Assembly (NCBI RefSeq): GCF_000422765.1
Contig: NZ_AUGR01000031.1
Span: 1-33,641, forward strand
DNA length: 33,641 nucleotides
Direction of reading: 5' to 3'
Source of the DNA: Neptunomonas japonica DSM 18939
Lineage (GTDB): Bacteria > Pseudomonadota > Gammaproteobacteria > Pseudomonadales > Balneatricaceae
Shown here: positions 8,608 to 16,024 of the stretch, in pieces
Layout: every line of letters starts with the position of its first letter
Numbering within the stretch: the stretch's first letter is position 1
Notes under the pieces: generated by a model
What the model was told of the DNA's origin: nothing
What the model saw: the letters and a program-made list of their open reading frames with translations, nothing else
Database searches by the model: none
Made by a program: the position numbers and the translations under genes

Positions 8608-9528
8608 TTAAAGACCACCGAAGCGTTTGAAAAAATGGGGTGCTGGTTCTGGTAATGGGCCATCAGCTGTTTCTTGTGTGGCAGATAAAAACTCTTCAGC
8701 GGGTATGAAAATCTTTCTATAAATGTTTCTGCACAATATACGTGCAGATGTACCAACCCAATCTGCCGGCAATAGCTTTTCAGGCAAGCGAGGATCTCTT
8801 AGTAATAATCGACGATAATGCTGAATGAGTAATGTCCTTAATAAGAAGCATTGCTCTGGGTCTAAACCGGTTTGGTTATCTAAAGCACGCAGGATAGGGC
8901 GGAACCGATCAAGAAAAGCTTGGTAGTCTTTTGAAAGTTGGTCTAAATTCCAGCATTCATGGACTAGCTGCTTGAGAGAAGCTGATGTATGGCTACCAAA
9001 CAGCTCTGATTTCATATGGATGATTTCGTTAGTAACACATAGCTCTTGTAAGGTGTTATTGATTTCGACTAAATCAGCCATTGGGTGTGCCATTACCCCT
9101 GGAGCAATGTTGCCAAAGCCTTGCCACTCAAACTCTTTCTTTAATACTTTTCTTAACTCATTATCGAGCTGAGTGGTAATGAGCATATCCCACTTACCCT
9201 CCCATTCAGGGTAGAGCTCAGCATATATTCTCTTAAAAGCGCTTTCAAAGCGACGGCGTCCTGTATCAGTAAGGCTGTAATAGCTACGTCTACCAACTTG
9301 ATTAGAGGTTAACCATCCTTCTTTAGTTAAGCGGAAGATAGAAGTACGAACAAGACGCTGATTGAGACCTAAAGGCTCAAGTAAACGAATCAGGCTGCCT
9401 AGCCATACAGATCCACCACGAGGAGCTATCGCATCACCATAAATAGTGATGATCAGAGAGCCTCCGCGAATAGGGCGTTGGTCTTTAAACTCTTCAACGA
9501 GTTCATCTATGCATTTGAGTTTGTTCAT
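8608..9528 (-). CDS. paaX: PaaX-family transcriptional regulator
   Basis: This regulator has 306 residues. The N-terminal winged helix carries the family block IRGGSLIITIYGDAIAPRGGSVWLGSLIRLL, followed by LVRTSIFRLTKEGWL and GRRSYYSLTDTGRRRF. The middle and C-terminal parts match the PaaX effector and dimer regions (LLIQHYRRLLLRDPRLPEKLLP). PaaX represses phenylacetate genes and is released by phenylacetyl-CoA. Here it heads an operon with a reductase, DUF2889 and MaoC and faces a TRAP transporter operon, so its target set may differ from the classic paa regulon. The start aligns with family N-termini. No ribosome site precedes it, and a TATAAT sits 6 nt upstream, so the message may be leaderless. 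The symbol denotes the family, not a proven ortholog. Confidence 0.85.
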   Translation of the reverse strand: MNKLKCIDELVEEFKDQRPIRGGSLIITIYGDAIAPRGGSVWLGSLIRLLEPLGLNQRLVRTSIFRLTKEGWLTSNQVGRRSYYSLTDTGRRRFESAFKRIYAELYPEWEGKWDMLITTQLDNELRKVLKKEFEWQGFGNIAPGVMAHPMADLVEINNTLQELCVTNEIIHMKSELFGSHTSASLKQLVHECWNLDQLSKDYQAFLDRFRPILRALDNQTGLDPEQCFLLRTLLIQHYRRLLLRDPRLPEKLLPADWVGTSARILCRNIYRKIFIPAEEFLSATQETADGPLPEPAPHFFKRFGGL

Positions 9529-9534
9529 AAAAAT

Positions 9535-9543
9535 ATTATATCA
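9535..9543 (-). promoter_or_regulatory. Extended -10 promoter of the paaX operon
   Basis: Read on the minus strand, TGATATAAT (the extended -10 pattern TGnTATAAT) ends 6 nt before the paaX ATG. The region 17-18 nt upstream has only a poor -35 (TCAAAT). Transcription would start at or next to the ATG. Confidence 0.5.
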
Positions 9544-9683
9544 CGTAAGCTTTAGAAATTTGAGAGCATCTATTTTGCTGAAAGGTAGCAGCCTTCAGCG
9601 TTGTTAGGCGAGGAGGCATGTGCTTTAACGAGGCGCGCTATAAATGGTCTGTATAAAAAATAGACGTTGAAATGACACAATAT

Positions 9684-9705
9684 TTTACTTAATATATTAA
9701 GTAAA
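9684..9705. repeat. 22-bp perfect palindrome in the paaX/TRAP intergenic region
   Basis: The half-site TTTACTTAATA is followed at once by its exact reverse complement, with no spacer. It lies between the divergent paaX and TRAP operons, about 40 nt upstream of a predicted plus-strand -35 box. A dimeric regulator site is the simplest reading; the factor is unknown. Confidence 0.5.
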
Positions 9706-9743
9706 TTTAAACCAATCTTTGCTGATCTAAGCAAATAAGGGAA

Positions 9744-9772
9744 TTGACATTGATTATGTGATACACTATTTT
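9744..9772 (+). promoter_or_regulatory. Sigma-70 promoter overlapping a PaaX-like operator
   Basis: TTGACA (9744-9749) is followed after exactly 17 nt by TATTTT (9767-9772). Positions 9755-9769 match the E. coli PaaX operator consensus WWTRTGATTCGYGWT (recalled from the literature) at 12 of 15 positions and cover the spacer and -10 box. A bound PaaX protein would block this promoter, which points to the TRAP transporter operon about 385 nt downstream. The link is inferred. Confidence 0.45.
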
Positions 9773-10156
9773 CTATCAATAGATCATTTCTTGTGTCATT
9801 TTGTTTGAGTGGCTCAGCACTTTTATGGGATAGGCCATTAAGCGTACAAAAGGGAGCAACTCATCCCTAAATGAGGCAAGGATTGAAATAACAATTTCCA
9901 AATAGGAAATAATCTTCTGCAAATGCACTAGGTTATTCGCTAGATGAAATCAGGTATCTTTTGATAGATGTCAATTTTATGGTGTTGTAACTGTGAATAT
10001 ATGATACAAAAAATTACCTGATGTTGGCGTATTTGTAGTAGTAAAAAAGTTGCAACGATACGTTAACAGCCTAAGGTTTTTAAAAAAGATACTAATAATA
10101 ATAGATTTTTCGCTGACTCAAAAATGAGCGATTACTTAAGCCAGGAGAGCAAATCA
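9773..10156 (+). other. Leader/intergenic stretch before the TRAP operon, no gene seen
   Basis: This is AT-rich DNA without a credible ORF. It holds a 17-bp dyad with arms ATTTCC and GGAAAT (9894-9910), a weak dyad CTCAT/ATGAG near 9870, and a second TGATACA element (10002-10008) resembling the core of the PaaX-like site. No convincing second promoter was found close to the dctP start. Confidence 0.4.
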
Positions 10157-11182
10157 ATGATAAGAAGAAACTTCCTAAAAGTTGCAGGTGCCTTAACACT
10201 CGGTATGTCACTTTCTACAACAGCAATGTCGGATACTGTATTGCGTGTAGGAAGCTGGTTACCACCCACTCATGCGCAGAATGCCGTTGTATGGCCTACA
10301 TGGTCTAAATGGGTAGAAGAAGCGACTGAAGGGCGTGTAAAAGTGCAAATGGAATATGGCTTGGGTCACCCTAAGACAATGTTTGATTTGGTTGAAGATG
10401 GCGCTGTTGACGCTAGCTTTAGTTATCACGGTTATGTTCCTGGTCGTTTTAAATTGACTCAGGGTATTGAGCAACCATTATTGGGTGTAAGCGCTGAAGC
10501 GGCTTCTGTTGCTCATTGGCGTGTACATAATAAATATTTCGCTAAAGCCCAAGAGCATGATGGCCTTGAAGTACTAACATTATTTACCCATGGACCTGGC
10601 CAAATTCATATGGCTGATCCAGTCACTAGCTTGGCAGACTTAAAGTCTAAAAAAGTTCGTTTAGGTGGTGGTGTACAGGGTGAACTAGGTAAGCGCTTAG
10701 GCGTAACTGCTGTAGGTGCTCCAGCGCCTAAAGTGTATGAAATGATGCAGCAGGGCGTAATTGATGGTGTATTTATCCCAATGGGTGAACAGAAGTCTTT
10801 ACGTTTGAAAGAAGTAGCTAAAAATGTAGTTGCTCTGCCAGGTGGTATGTATCTGGGTAGTTTTGCTATGTTCATCAACCCTGACTTCATGGCAGGGTTG
10901 AGTGAAAAAGACCGTGTAGCGATTCGTGCTGTTTCTGGCGAAAAACTAGCGGCAATGGCGGGTGCTGCATGGGATGCAGCTGATGCTGAAGGTTTGATCG
11001 CTGCACGTGCTGAAGGTGTGAATGTTACTGAAGTCGCAACAGATGGTCCAATGGCTAAGGAATTCCAAGGTATCGTAGAAGGTATGGATGAAGAGTGGAT
11101 CGAAAGTGTTGCTTCTCGCAAAGTAGATGCAAAAGCAGCGCTTGAAGAGATGCGCTCTATCGCCAGAAACTACGGTAAATAA
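10157..11182 (+). CDS. TRAP transporter substrate-binding protein (DctP family), Tat-type signal
   Basis: This periplasmic solute-binding protein has 341 residues. ATG 10157 is preferred over ATG 10124 because AGGAG (10143-10147) sits 9 nt upstream and the signal peptide then starts correctly. That signal, MIRRNFLKVAGALTLGM, has a twin-arginine RRNFLK motif, so export is probably by Tat in folded form. The mature part shows DctP features: VLRVGSWLPPTHAQN, a SLADLKSKKVRLGGGVQ segment and EMMQQGVIDGVFIPMGE. TRAP systems import organic acids using the sodium gradient. The genes for the two membrane subunits follow directly. Given the catabolic genes downstream, an aromatic or aryl acid is a likely substrate, but this is inferred from neighbours. 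Confidence 0.88.
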   Translation: MIRRNFLKVAGALTLGMSLSTTAMSDTVLRVGSWLPPTHAQNAVVWPTWSKWVEEATEGRVKVQMEYGLGHPKTMFDLVEDGAVDASFSYHGYVPGRFKLTQGIEQPLLGVSAEAASVAHWRVHNKYFAKAQEHDGLEVLTLFTHGPGQIHMADPVTSLADLKSKKVRLGGGVQGELGKRLGVTAVGAPAPKVYEMMQQGVIDGVFIPMGEQKSLRLKEVAKNVVALPGGMYLGSFAMFINPDFMAGLSEKDRVAIRAVSGEKLAAMAGAAWDAADAEGLIAARAEGVNVTEVATDGPMAKEFQGIVEGMDEEWIESVASRKVDAKAALEEMRSIARNYGK

Positions 11183-11192
11183 GGAGTAGGCT

Positions 11193-11708
11193 ATGGGATT
11201 TAGTGCCTGGTTAACAGCGCACTATGAAGAGAGAGGGCCAGTCCAATGGCTGGCCTTTGCTCTTGAATTGGTGGCTGCCATTACGCTGTTCTTACTGATG
11301 ATATTAACCTGTGCCGATGTTTTTGGTCGTTACTTTTTCGGTAATTCGGTCGATGGCACAACAGAGTTAACAGAGATAGGGATTGCTATCCTTGTATTTG
11401 CTGAAATGCCGATTGTTACATGGCGTGGTGGGCATATCGTCGTAGATATTCTTGACAAAATATGGAGCAATACTGTGCTTAAAGCATTGGGGCTACTCTC
11501 TGCTTTGTTAATGTCGGGCTCACTGTACTATTTAGGCGTCAGAATCTTTCAATTTGCAGATCGCTCTTTCAGAAGAGAAGAGATCACTGAGTTGCTAGAG
11601 ATTCCCGTTGGCATAATTGTGCAATATATCGCCTTTATGAGTTGGGCAACGGCGGCGTTGATGATGACTTATGGTGTTTACCATATGCTCACACAGGATC
11701 GTGACTAA
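11193..11708 (+). CDS. TRAP transporter small membrane subunit (DctQ family)
   Basis: This integral membrane protein has 171 residues and about four hydrophobic helices (ALELVAAITLFLLMILTCADV, LTEIGIAILVFAEMPIVTW, ALGLLSALLMSGSLYYLG, IIVQYIAFMSWATAALMM). The pattern CADVFGRYFFGNSVDGTTELTE in the first half is typical of DctQ. It pairs with the large subunit to form the TRAP permease. The gene starts 10 nt after the binding-protein gene with an AAGGAG ribosome site and is clearly in the same operon. Confidence 0.87.
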   Translation: MGFSAWLTAHYEERGPVQWLAFALELVAAITLFLLMILTCADVFGRYFFGNSVDGTTELTEIGIAILVFAEMPIVTWRGGHIVVDILDKIWSNTVLKALGLLSALLMSGSLYYLGVRIFQFADRSFRREEITELLEIPVGIIVQYIAFMSWATAALMMTYGVYHMLTQDRD

Positions 11709-11750
11709 ATAACCTTTTCATTTCACCTTTAACGTTATAGGTATCTCCTT

Positions 11751-13079
11751 ATGGAAACTGCGTTAATCGGTTTCGCGATTTTACTGCTGCTGATTGTTGT
11801 CGTACGTATCCCCATTGCATTTTCTATGGGTATTGTAGGGTTCTTCGGCTTTGCAGCTGTGCAAGGTTTGAATTTCGATAATTTTACAGACTTTAATTGG
11901 ACGCCTTCTATTAGTATGGCGGCTAAAAGAATTGTTGATACAGCACAGGAATACAGCCTTTCTGTTATTCCTTTATTTATTTTAATGGGTAACTTTGTTA
12001 CTAAATCTGGATTATCCCAAGAGCTATACCGCGCATCTTATGCTTTCTTAGGTCACCGTAAAGGTGGTCTATCGATGGCGACCGTGGTGGCATGTGGTGG
12101 GTTCTCTGCTATTTGCGGCTCTAGTTTGGCAACATCTGCAACAATGGCTAAGGTGGCAATGCCTCCTATGCGTAAGTATGGCTATGCTGACTCCTTGGCT
12201 ACGGCTTCTATAGCAGCGGGCGGTACGCTGGGTATTCTTATTCCACCAAGCGTTATTCTTGTTATTTATGGCCTCCTAACCGAGACCAGTATTCGTGAGT
12301 TATTTGCTGCAGGCTTTATACCGGGCATGCTGGGAATCATCTTGTATTTGGTTGCTGTACGTTACGTGGTTTGGCGTAACCCTGAAGATGGTCCTTGTGG
12401 TGAAAAATTCACATGGCCAGAGCGTCTAGAAGCACTTAACGGTGTGTGGGGAGTTTTAATACTCTTTAGTATCGTTATGGGTGGTATTTATCTGGGTGTA
12501 TTTACGCCTACTGAAGCGGCTGGGATTGGCGCAGGTGGTGCATTTGCTATTGCACTTTTCAGAAAATCACTCAATTTTGGTAGTCTGTTCGATATTTTGA
12601 CAGATACAGCTCGCACATCAGCAATGCTGTTTACAGTACTTATTGGTGCACTGATATTTTCAAACTTTATCAACCGTGCGGGTTTACCTGCTGACTTGCT
12701 AACGCTTGTTTCTGGGCTAGACGTTCCTCCGATGATGATCATCTTTGCCATTCTGCTGATTTATGTTGTGCTGGGAATGGTCTTTGAAAGTCTATCAATG
12801 TTGCTGCTGACTATTCCGATCTTTTTCCCTCTTGTTCAAGAGCTAGGTTTTGATCTTGTATGGTTTGGTATTGTTGTGGTGGTAGTAACTGAGATCAGTT
12901 TGATTACACCGCCTGTAGGTATGAATGTTTTCGTGTTGAGTGCGGTACTGCGTGATGTTAAAGCCAGTACTATCTTTAAAGGTGTTACACCATTTTGGTG
13001 TGTTGATATCATTCGTTTGATCTTGATAACACTGATTGCACCCATATCGCTCTTCTTGCCCGAAATGCTCTATAGATAA
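11751..13079 (+). CDS. TRAP transporter large permease subunit (DctM family)
   Basis: The protein has 442 residues and about twelve membrane helices. Typical DctM motifs are SVIPLFILMGNFVTKSGL, GGFSAICGSSLATSATMAKVA, GTLGILIPPSVILVIYG, PTEAAGIGAGGA and EISLITPPVGMNVFVL. It forms the sodium-coupled translocation channel with the small subunit. The ribosome site before ATG 11751 is weak, with 42 nt after the DctQ gene. A clear terminator follows, so the transporter genes end one transcription unit and the Usp gene downstream may depend on readthrough or its own promoter. Confidence 0.9.
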   Translation: METALIGFAILLLLIVVVRIPIAFSMGIVGFFGFAAVQGLNFDNFTDFNWTPSISMAAKRIVDTAQEYSLSVIPLFILMGNFVTKSGLSQELYRASYAFLGHRKGGLSMATVVACGGFSAICGSSLATSATMAKVAMPPMRKYGYADSLATASIAAGGTLGILIPPSVILVIYGLLTETSIRELFAAGFIPGMLGIILYLVAVRYVVWRNPEDGPCGEKFTWPERLEALNGVWGVLILFSIVMGGIYLGVFTPTEAAGIGAGGAFAIALFRKSLNFGSLFDILTDTARTSAMLFTVLIGALIFSNFINRAGLPADLLTLVSGLDVPPMMIIFAILLIYVVLGMVFESLSMLLLTIPIFFPLVQELGFDLVWFGIVVVVVTEISLITPPVGMNVFVLSAVLRDVKASTIFKGVTPFWCVDIIRLILITLIAPISLFLPEMLYR

Positions 13080-13095
13080 AATCGAAGAAAAATAT

Positions 13096-13120
13096 AAGGG
13101 TGCTTTTTGCACCCTTTTTA
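13096..13120 (+). terminator. Intrinsic terminator after the TRAP permease gene
   Basis: AAGGGTGC (13096-13103) and GCACCCTT (13109-13116) form an 8-bp stem with a T5 loop, followed by TTTA. It lies between the DctM gene and the Usp gene. Confidence 0.75.
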
Positions 13121-13177
13121 CTCTGTGCAAGATACCTGTGGATCTATTAAATGGTATCTATAAAACGAGGTGTCACA

Positions 13178-13663
13178 ATGTTACCTGATGTTAAAACTAT
13201 TCTTTATGCATCCGATATCGAAGAAGGTTCTCGTCCTGCTTTCAGAGCGGCCGTCAGCATGGCGGGGCATTATAATGCCAAGATCACCTTTCTACATGTG
13301 ATTGAGCCATTAAGTGCATCAGCACGAAATATCATGAAAACAATGATGAACGATGCATCGTTAAACGAGATGCATGATTCAAGCATCGTTAATCTGAAAA
13401 ATAAGCTGGTTTCACGTATTGAACGCTTTTGTGAAACAGAGCTTGATGCGAGTGAAATAATGCAAGAAGGACAGGTCATCCCGCGAGTAGAAGAGGGGGT
13501 TTCTGACCGAGTGATTCTCAAAGTGGCAAAAGAGATAGGTGCGGACCTAATTGTTATGGGAACTCGTACGCACTCTTCAGTAGGGCAGTTTTTGTTGGGC
13601 TCAACAGCAAACCGCATTATGCACCATACCGAAATACCCGTGCTGATAATTCCGCTTAAATAG
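13178..13663 (+). CDS. Universal stress protein (UspA family), TeaD-like
   Basis: This cytoplasmic protein has 161 residues. It opens with MLPDVKTILYASDIEEGSRPAF (UspA strand 1 and Asp). Near the C-terminus is the nucleotide loop MGTRTHSSVGQFLLGSTANRIM and the closing HHTEIPVLIIPLK. The loop follows G-x2-(T)-x9-G-S, with Thr in place of the second Gly of the usual ATP motif, so ATP binding is likely but not certain. ATG 13178 has GAGG upstream; ATG 13151 does not. In Halomonas, TeaD is a Usp protein encoded beside the TeaABC TRAP transporter and tunes its activity. The same gene order here suggests that role. Confidence 0.83.
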   Translation: MLPDVKTILYASDIEEGSRPAFRAAVSMAGHYNAKITFLHVIEPLSASARNIMKTMMNDASLNEMHDSSIVNLKNKLVSRIERFCETELDASEIMQEGQVIPRVEEGVSDRVILKVAKEIGADLIVMGTRTHSSVGQFLLGSTANRIMHHTEIPVLIIPLK

Positions 13664-13763
13664 TCTATTTGTTTCTAGTAAGGAAATAATATTGTTCTGT
13701 TTAGCTACTTATTTAGAAAGAATGAATTCGGTATCGTATGACTCATCGAAATAATCAGAATTT

Positions 13764-13790
13764 ACTGTAGTACAAAAACTGTAGTACAAA
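13764..13790. repeat. Tandem direct repeat upstream of the MBL gene
   Basis: ACTGTAGTACAAA occurs twice, at 13764-13776 and 13778-13790, a 14-bp period. It ends 14 nt before the MBL start codon and overlaps a possible promoter (TTTACT at 13761-13766 with TACAAA at 13785-13790). The placement suggests an operator. Confidence 0.45.
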
Positions 13791-13804
13791 TATAGGTAAA
13801 AAAT

Positions 13805-14767
13805 ATGACGAAGAAGTCTTTTGCGTCCTCTGCGGACCTCGGCGTAAAAACCGAAACATTGGAAATCCTAGGTGATGGTATTTATGCGCTAACAGCTGAA
13901 GGCGATCCAAATATTTGTGCTGTTGAAGGTGAAGACTTCATTGTTGCTTTTGAAGCACGCGCAACACCAAAAGCTGCCAATGACTGGTTAGAAAAACTAC
14001 GTGAGCACACAGATAAGCCTGTTAAATATCTTGTATTGTCTCATTACCATGCTGTTCGTGTATTGGGTGCTTCTGCCTACAATGCAGAATCTATCATTGC
14101 TCACGAAAATACTAAGTTCTTAATTGAAGAGCGTGGTATGCAGGATTGGGCAAGTGAATTTGGCCGTATGCCTCGTCTGTTCCGTGAGCCAGAAGGTATT
14201 CCTGGTTTGACGCACCCTGATATCGTTTTTAATGATCGTATGGAAATTCCACTAGGTGGAGATCGTGGCAATCTAGTACTTGAGTACTGTGGCCGTGGTC
14301 ATACGGCAGGTGACATTGTTGCTTGGATTCCAAAGCAAAAAGTTTTATTTGCTGGTGACTTAGTAGAAGCTGCTGCAGCGCTTTATACCGGTGATGCTTT
14401 CCACTTTGACTGGTCTACAGAGACACTAGACAAAGTTAAAAAATATGAAGCTGAAGTACTTGTTGGTGGCCGTGGCGCTGTTGTTCGTGGCCGTGCTGAT
14501 GTTGATGCTGCAATCGAGCAAACGCGTGGTTTCTTAACGGGCATGATCGAGAAAGTAGGTGAAGTTCATAAACGTGGCGGCAGTGTCAAAGAAGCGTTTG
14601 AATCTACACGTGACCATTTAGGTCCTAAGTTTGGTATGTGGCCAATCTTTGAGCATTGCCTACCATTTGACGTTCAGCGTCTGTGGGATGAGTTTGACGG
14701 TATTGACTGGCCGCGCATCTGGACTGATGAGCGTGACCAAGAAGTATGGGATAAACTTCAAGACTAA
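13805..14767 (+). CDS. Metallo-beta-lactamase-fold protein with altered metal site
   Basis: This is a cytoplasmic MBL-fold protein of 320 residues. The usual HxHxDH motif is SHYHAVR: His80 and His82 remain, but Asp and His are replaced by Val84 and Arg85. His166 (GRGHTAGD) and Asp185 (LFAGDLVE) remain. The last ligand, normally in PGHG, is Arg223 (GGRGAVV). One metal site can therefore form while the second is largely lost. I recall this HYHAVRVLGASAY variant as a family found beside flavin hydroxylase and DUF2783 genes, as here, so the change is probably ancestral rather than recent damage. A hydrolase or lactonase role in aromatic degradation is possible but unproven. Repeats upstream and a terminator downstream make it a single-gene unit. 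Confidence 0.8.
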   Translation: MTKKSFASSADLGVKTETLEILGDGIYALTAEGDPNICAVEGEDFIVAFEARATPKAANDWLEKLREHTDKPVKYLVLSHYHAVRVLGASAYNAESIIAHENTKFLIEERGMQDWASEFGRMPRLFREPEGIPGLTHPDIVFNDRMEIPLGGDRGNLVLEYCGRGHTAGDIVAWIPKQKVLFAGDLVEAAAALYTGDAFHFDWSTETLDKVKKYEAEVLVGGRGAVVRGRADVDAAIEQTRGFLTGMIEKVGEVHKRGGSVKEAFESTRDHLGPKFGMWPIFEHCLPFDVQRLWDEFDGIDWPRIWTDERDQEVWDKLQD

Positions 14768-14780
14768 TTACTCGCTTTTC

Positions 14781-14809
14781 AAAGGCACCCTCTTATAGGG
14801 TGCCTTTTT
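14781..14809 (+). terminator. Strong intrinsic terminator after the MBL gene
   Basis: AAAGGCACCC (14781-14790) pairs perfectly with GGGTGCCTTT (14798-14807) around a 7-nt loop, then TT. It isolates the MBL gene from the LysR gene. Confidence 0.85.
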
Positions 14810-14900
14810 CGTTTCCTATCTATTAAATCAAAGACTTGTAACTTCTCCAGACAGTTGTTAGCTTCATTCTAAGCAGACTAATAATATTTGAGGTGTTTGG

Positions 14901-15827
14901 ATGGATGTTCTTTCTGCAATGGGTGTTTTTGTTCGCGTCGTTGATCTTAAAAGCTTCTCGTTAGCGGCTGCAGAAATGGGTATTTCCAGCTCTTCGGTGA
15001 GCAAGCAGGTTTCACAGCTTGAGCAACATATCGGCGCTAAGCTATTGCAAAGAACAACGCGTCGTTTATTTGTTACCGACGTTGGCGCTGCATATTATGA
15101 AAAGTGCCAAACAATTCTTGAAGAAGTAGAAGACGCAGAAAATCTAGTCTCTCAATTGCAAGGAAAGCCACGCGGTATACTGCGCATTACTTGTAATATG
15201 ACCTTTGGCCAGATGCAGCTATCAAAAGCAATTCCTGAGTTTATGGATAAGCACCCTGATGTGCAGGTCGATATAACCCTAGATGACAGGGCGCCTGATC
15301 TTATACGTGATGGTTTTGATATGGCTATTCGTATTGCCGACCCGCAATTGCCGGATTCAAGTATGATAGCGCGTGAGATCTCTAAAATTCCTATGTATAT
15401 CTGCGCAACTCCAACCTACCTTGATACCCACGGCTACCCTGAATGTGCAGAACAACTCAAAGAGCATAATTGCTTGGTGTTTGTGTATGCCGCTAATGCT
15501 AATCAATGGACCTTAGAGAGAAATGGCAAGCGTTGTACTGTTCCCGTTAGTGGCGATTTAAAAGCCAATAACAGTTTGGTGGTGAGAGAGTCTGTTTTAC
15601 AACACCGAGGTATCGCTAATTTAGCGGATTTTGTTATCTCTCGCTTTGTTAAATCAGGCGACCTTGTGCAGGTTTTTCCTGATCATCAGCCGGAGTTATT
15701 ATCAATTTTTGCTGTATATCCTGACCGGAAATACACCTCGCCAAAAGTCAGTGCTTTTATAGATTTTTTTCGTGAATGGTTGGAAACCAATCATAAAGAA
15801 GATCTTTGGGCTGAAGTGGTTCATTAA
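14901..15827 (+). CDS. LysR-family transcriptional regulator
   Basis: The regulator has 308 residues. The N-terminal winged helix is typical (MGVFVRVVDLKSFSLAAAEMGISSSSVSKQVSQLEQHIGAKLLQRTTRRL), followed by an effector-binding domain starting at PRGILRITCNMTFGQ. It belongs to the broad group of LysR proteins that resemble transport- and catabolism-linked regulators. ATG 14901 has GAGG 7 nt upstream. It is followed, on the same strand after a 197-nt gap, by the hydroxylase gene, which it probably activates in response to an aromatic inducer. A small inverted repeat (TTCTTT/AAAGAA, 15901-15917) is in that gap. The effector cannot be read from sequence. Confidence 0.88.
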   Translation: MDVLSAMGVFVRVVDLKSFSLAAAEMGISSSSVSKQVSQLEQHIGAKLLQRTTRRLFVTDVGAAYYEKCQTILEEVEDAENLVSQLQGKPRGILRITCNMTFGQMQLSKAIPEFMDKHPDVQVDITLDDRAPDLIRDGFDMAIRIADPQLPDSSMIAREISKIPMYICATPTYLDTHGYPECAEQLKEHNCLVFVYAANANQWTLERNGKRCTVPVSGDLKANNSLVVRESVLQHRGIANLADFVISRFVKSGDLVQVFPDHQPELLSIFAVYPDRKYTSPKVSAFIDFFREWLETNHKEDLWAEVVH

Positions 15828-16024
15828 TGTGGATTAATGAATAATGGGTACGTCTTTAGTGTAATTAATGCTCATTTATTCTGCTTATTCGCTCTTTTGT
15901 TTCTTTTTTAGAAAGAATCTTATTCGCTTAAGCCTGATTATCAATGCACGGGTTTCCGGTATCTTTAGTACATGAAAGCGCTGTTCGCTATGTAACCTGA
16001 GAACATAAAACGAGAGCCCCTGTA

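Noticed and set aside
9570-9779. 69-residue minus-strand frame upstream of paaX
   Set aside because: It covers the palindrome and predicted promoter, has no ribosome site and an unlikely composition.
10606-11121. 171-residue open frame on the minus strand
   Set aside because: It lies fully inside the TRAP binding-protein gene, has Ser/Pro/Ala-rich shadow composition and no ribosome site.
12843-13130. 95-residue minus-strand frame over the end of the DctM gene
   Set aside because: Overlaps a conserved membrane-protein gene and its terminator; rich in Thr, Asn and His as typical for shadows.
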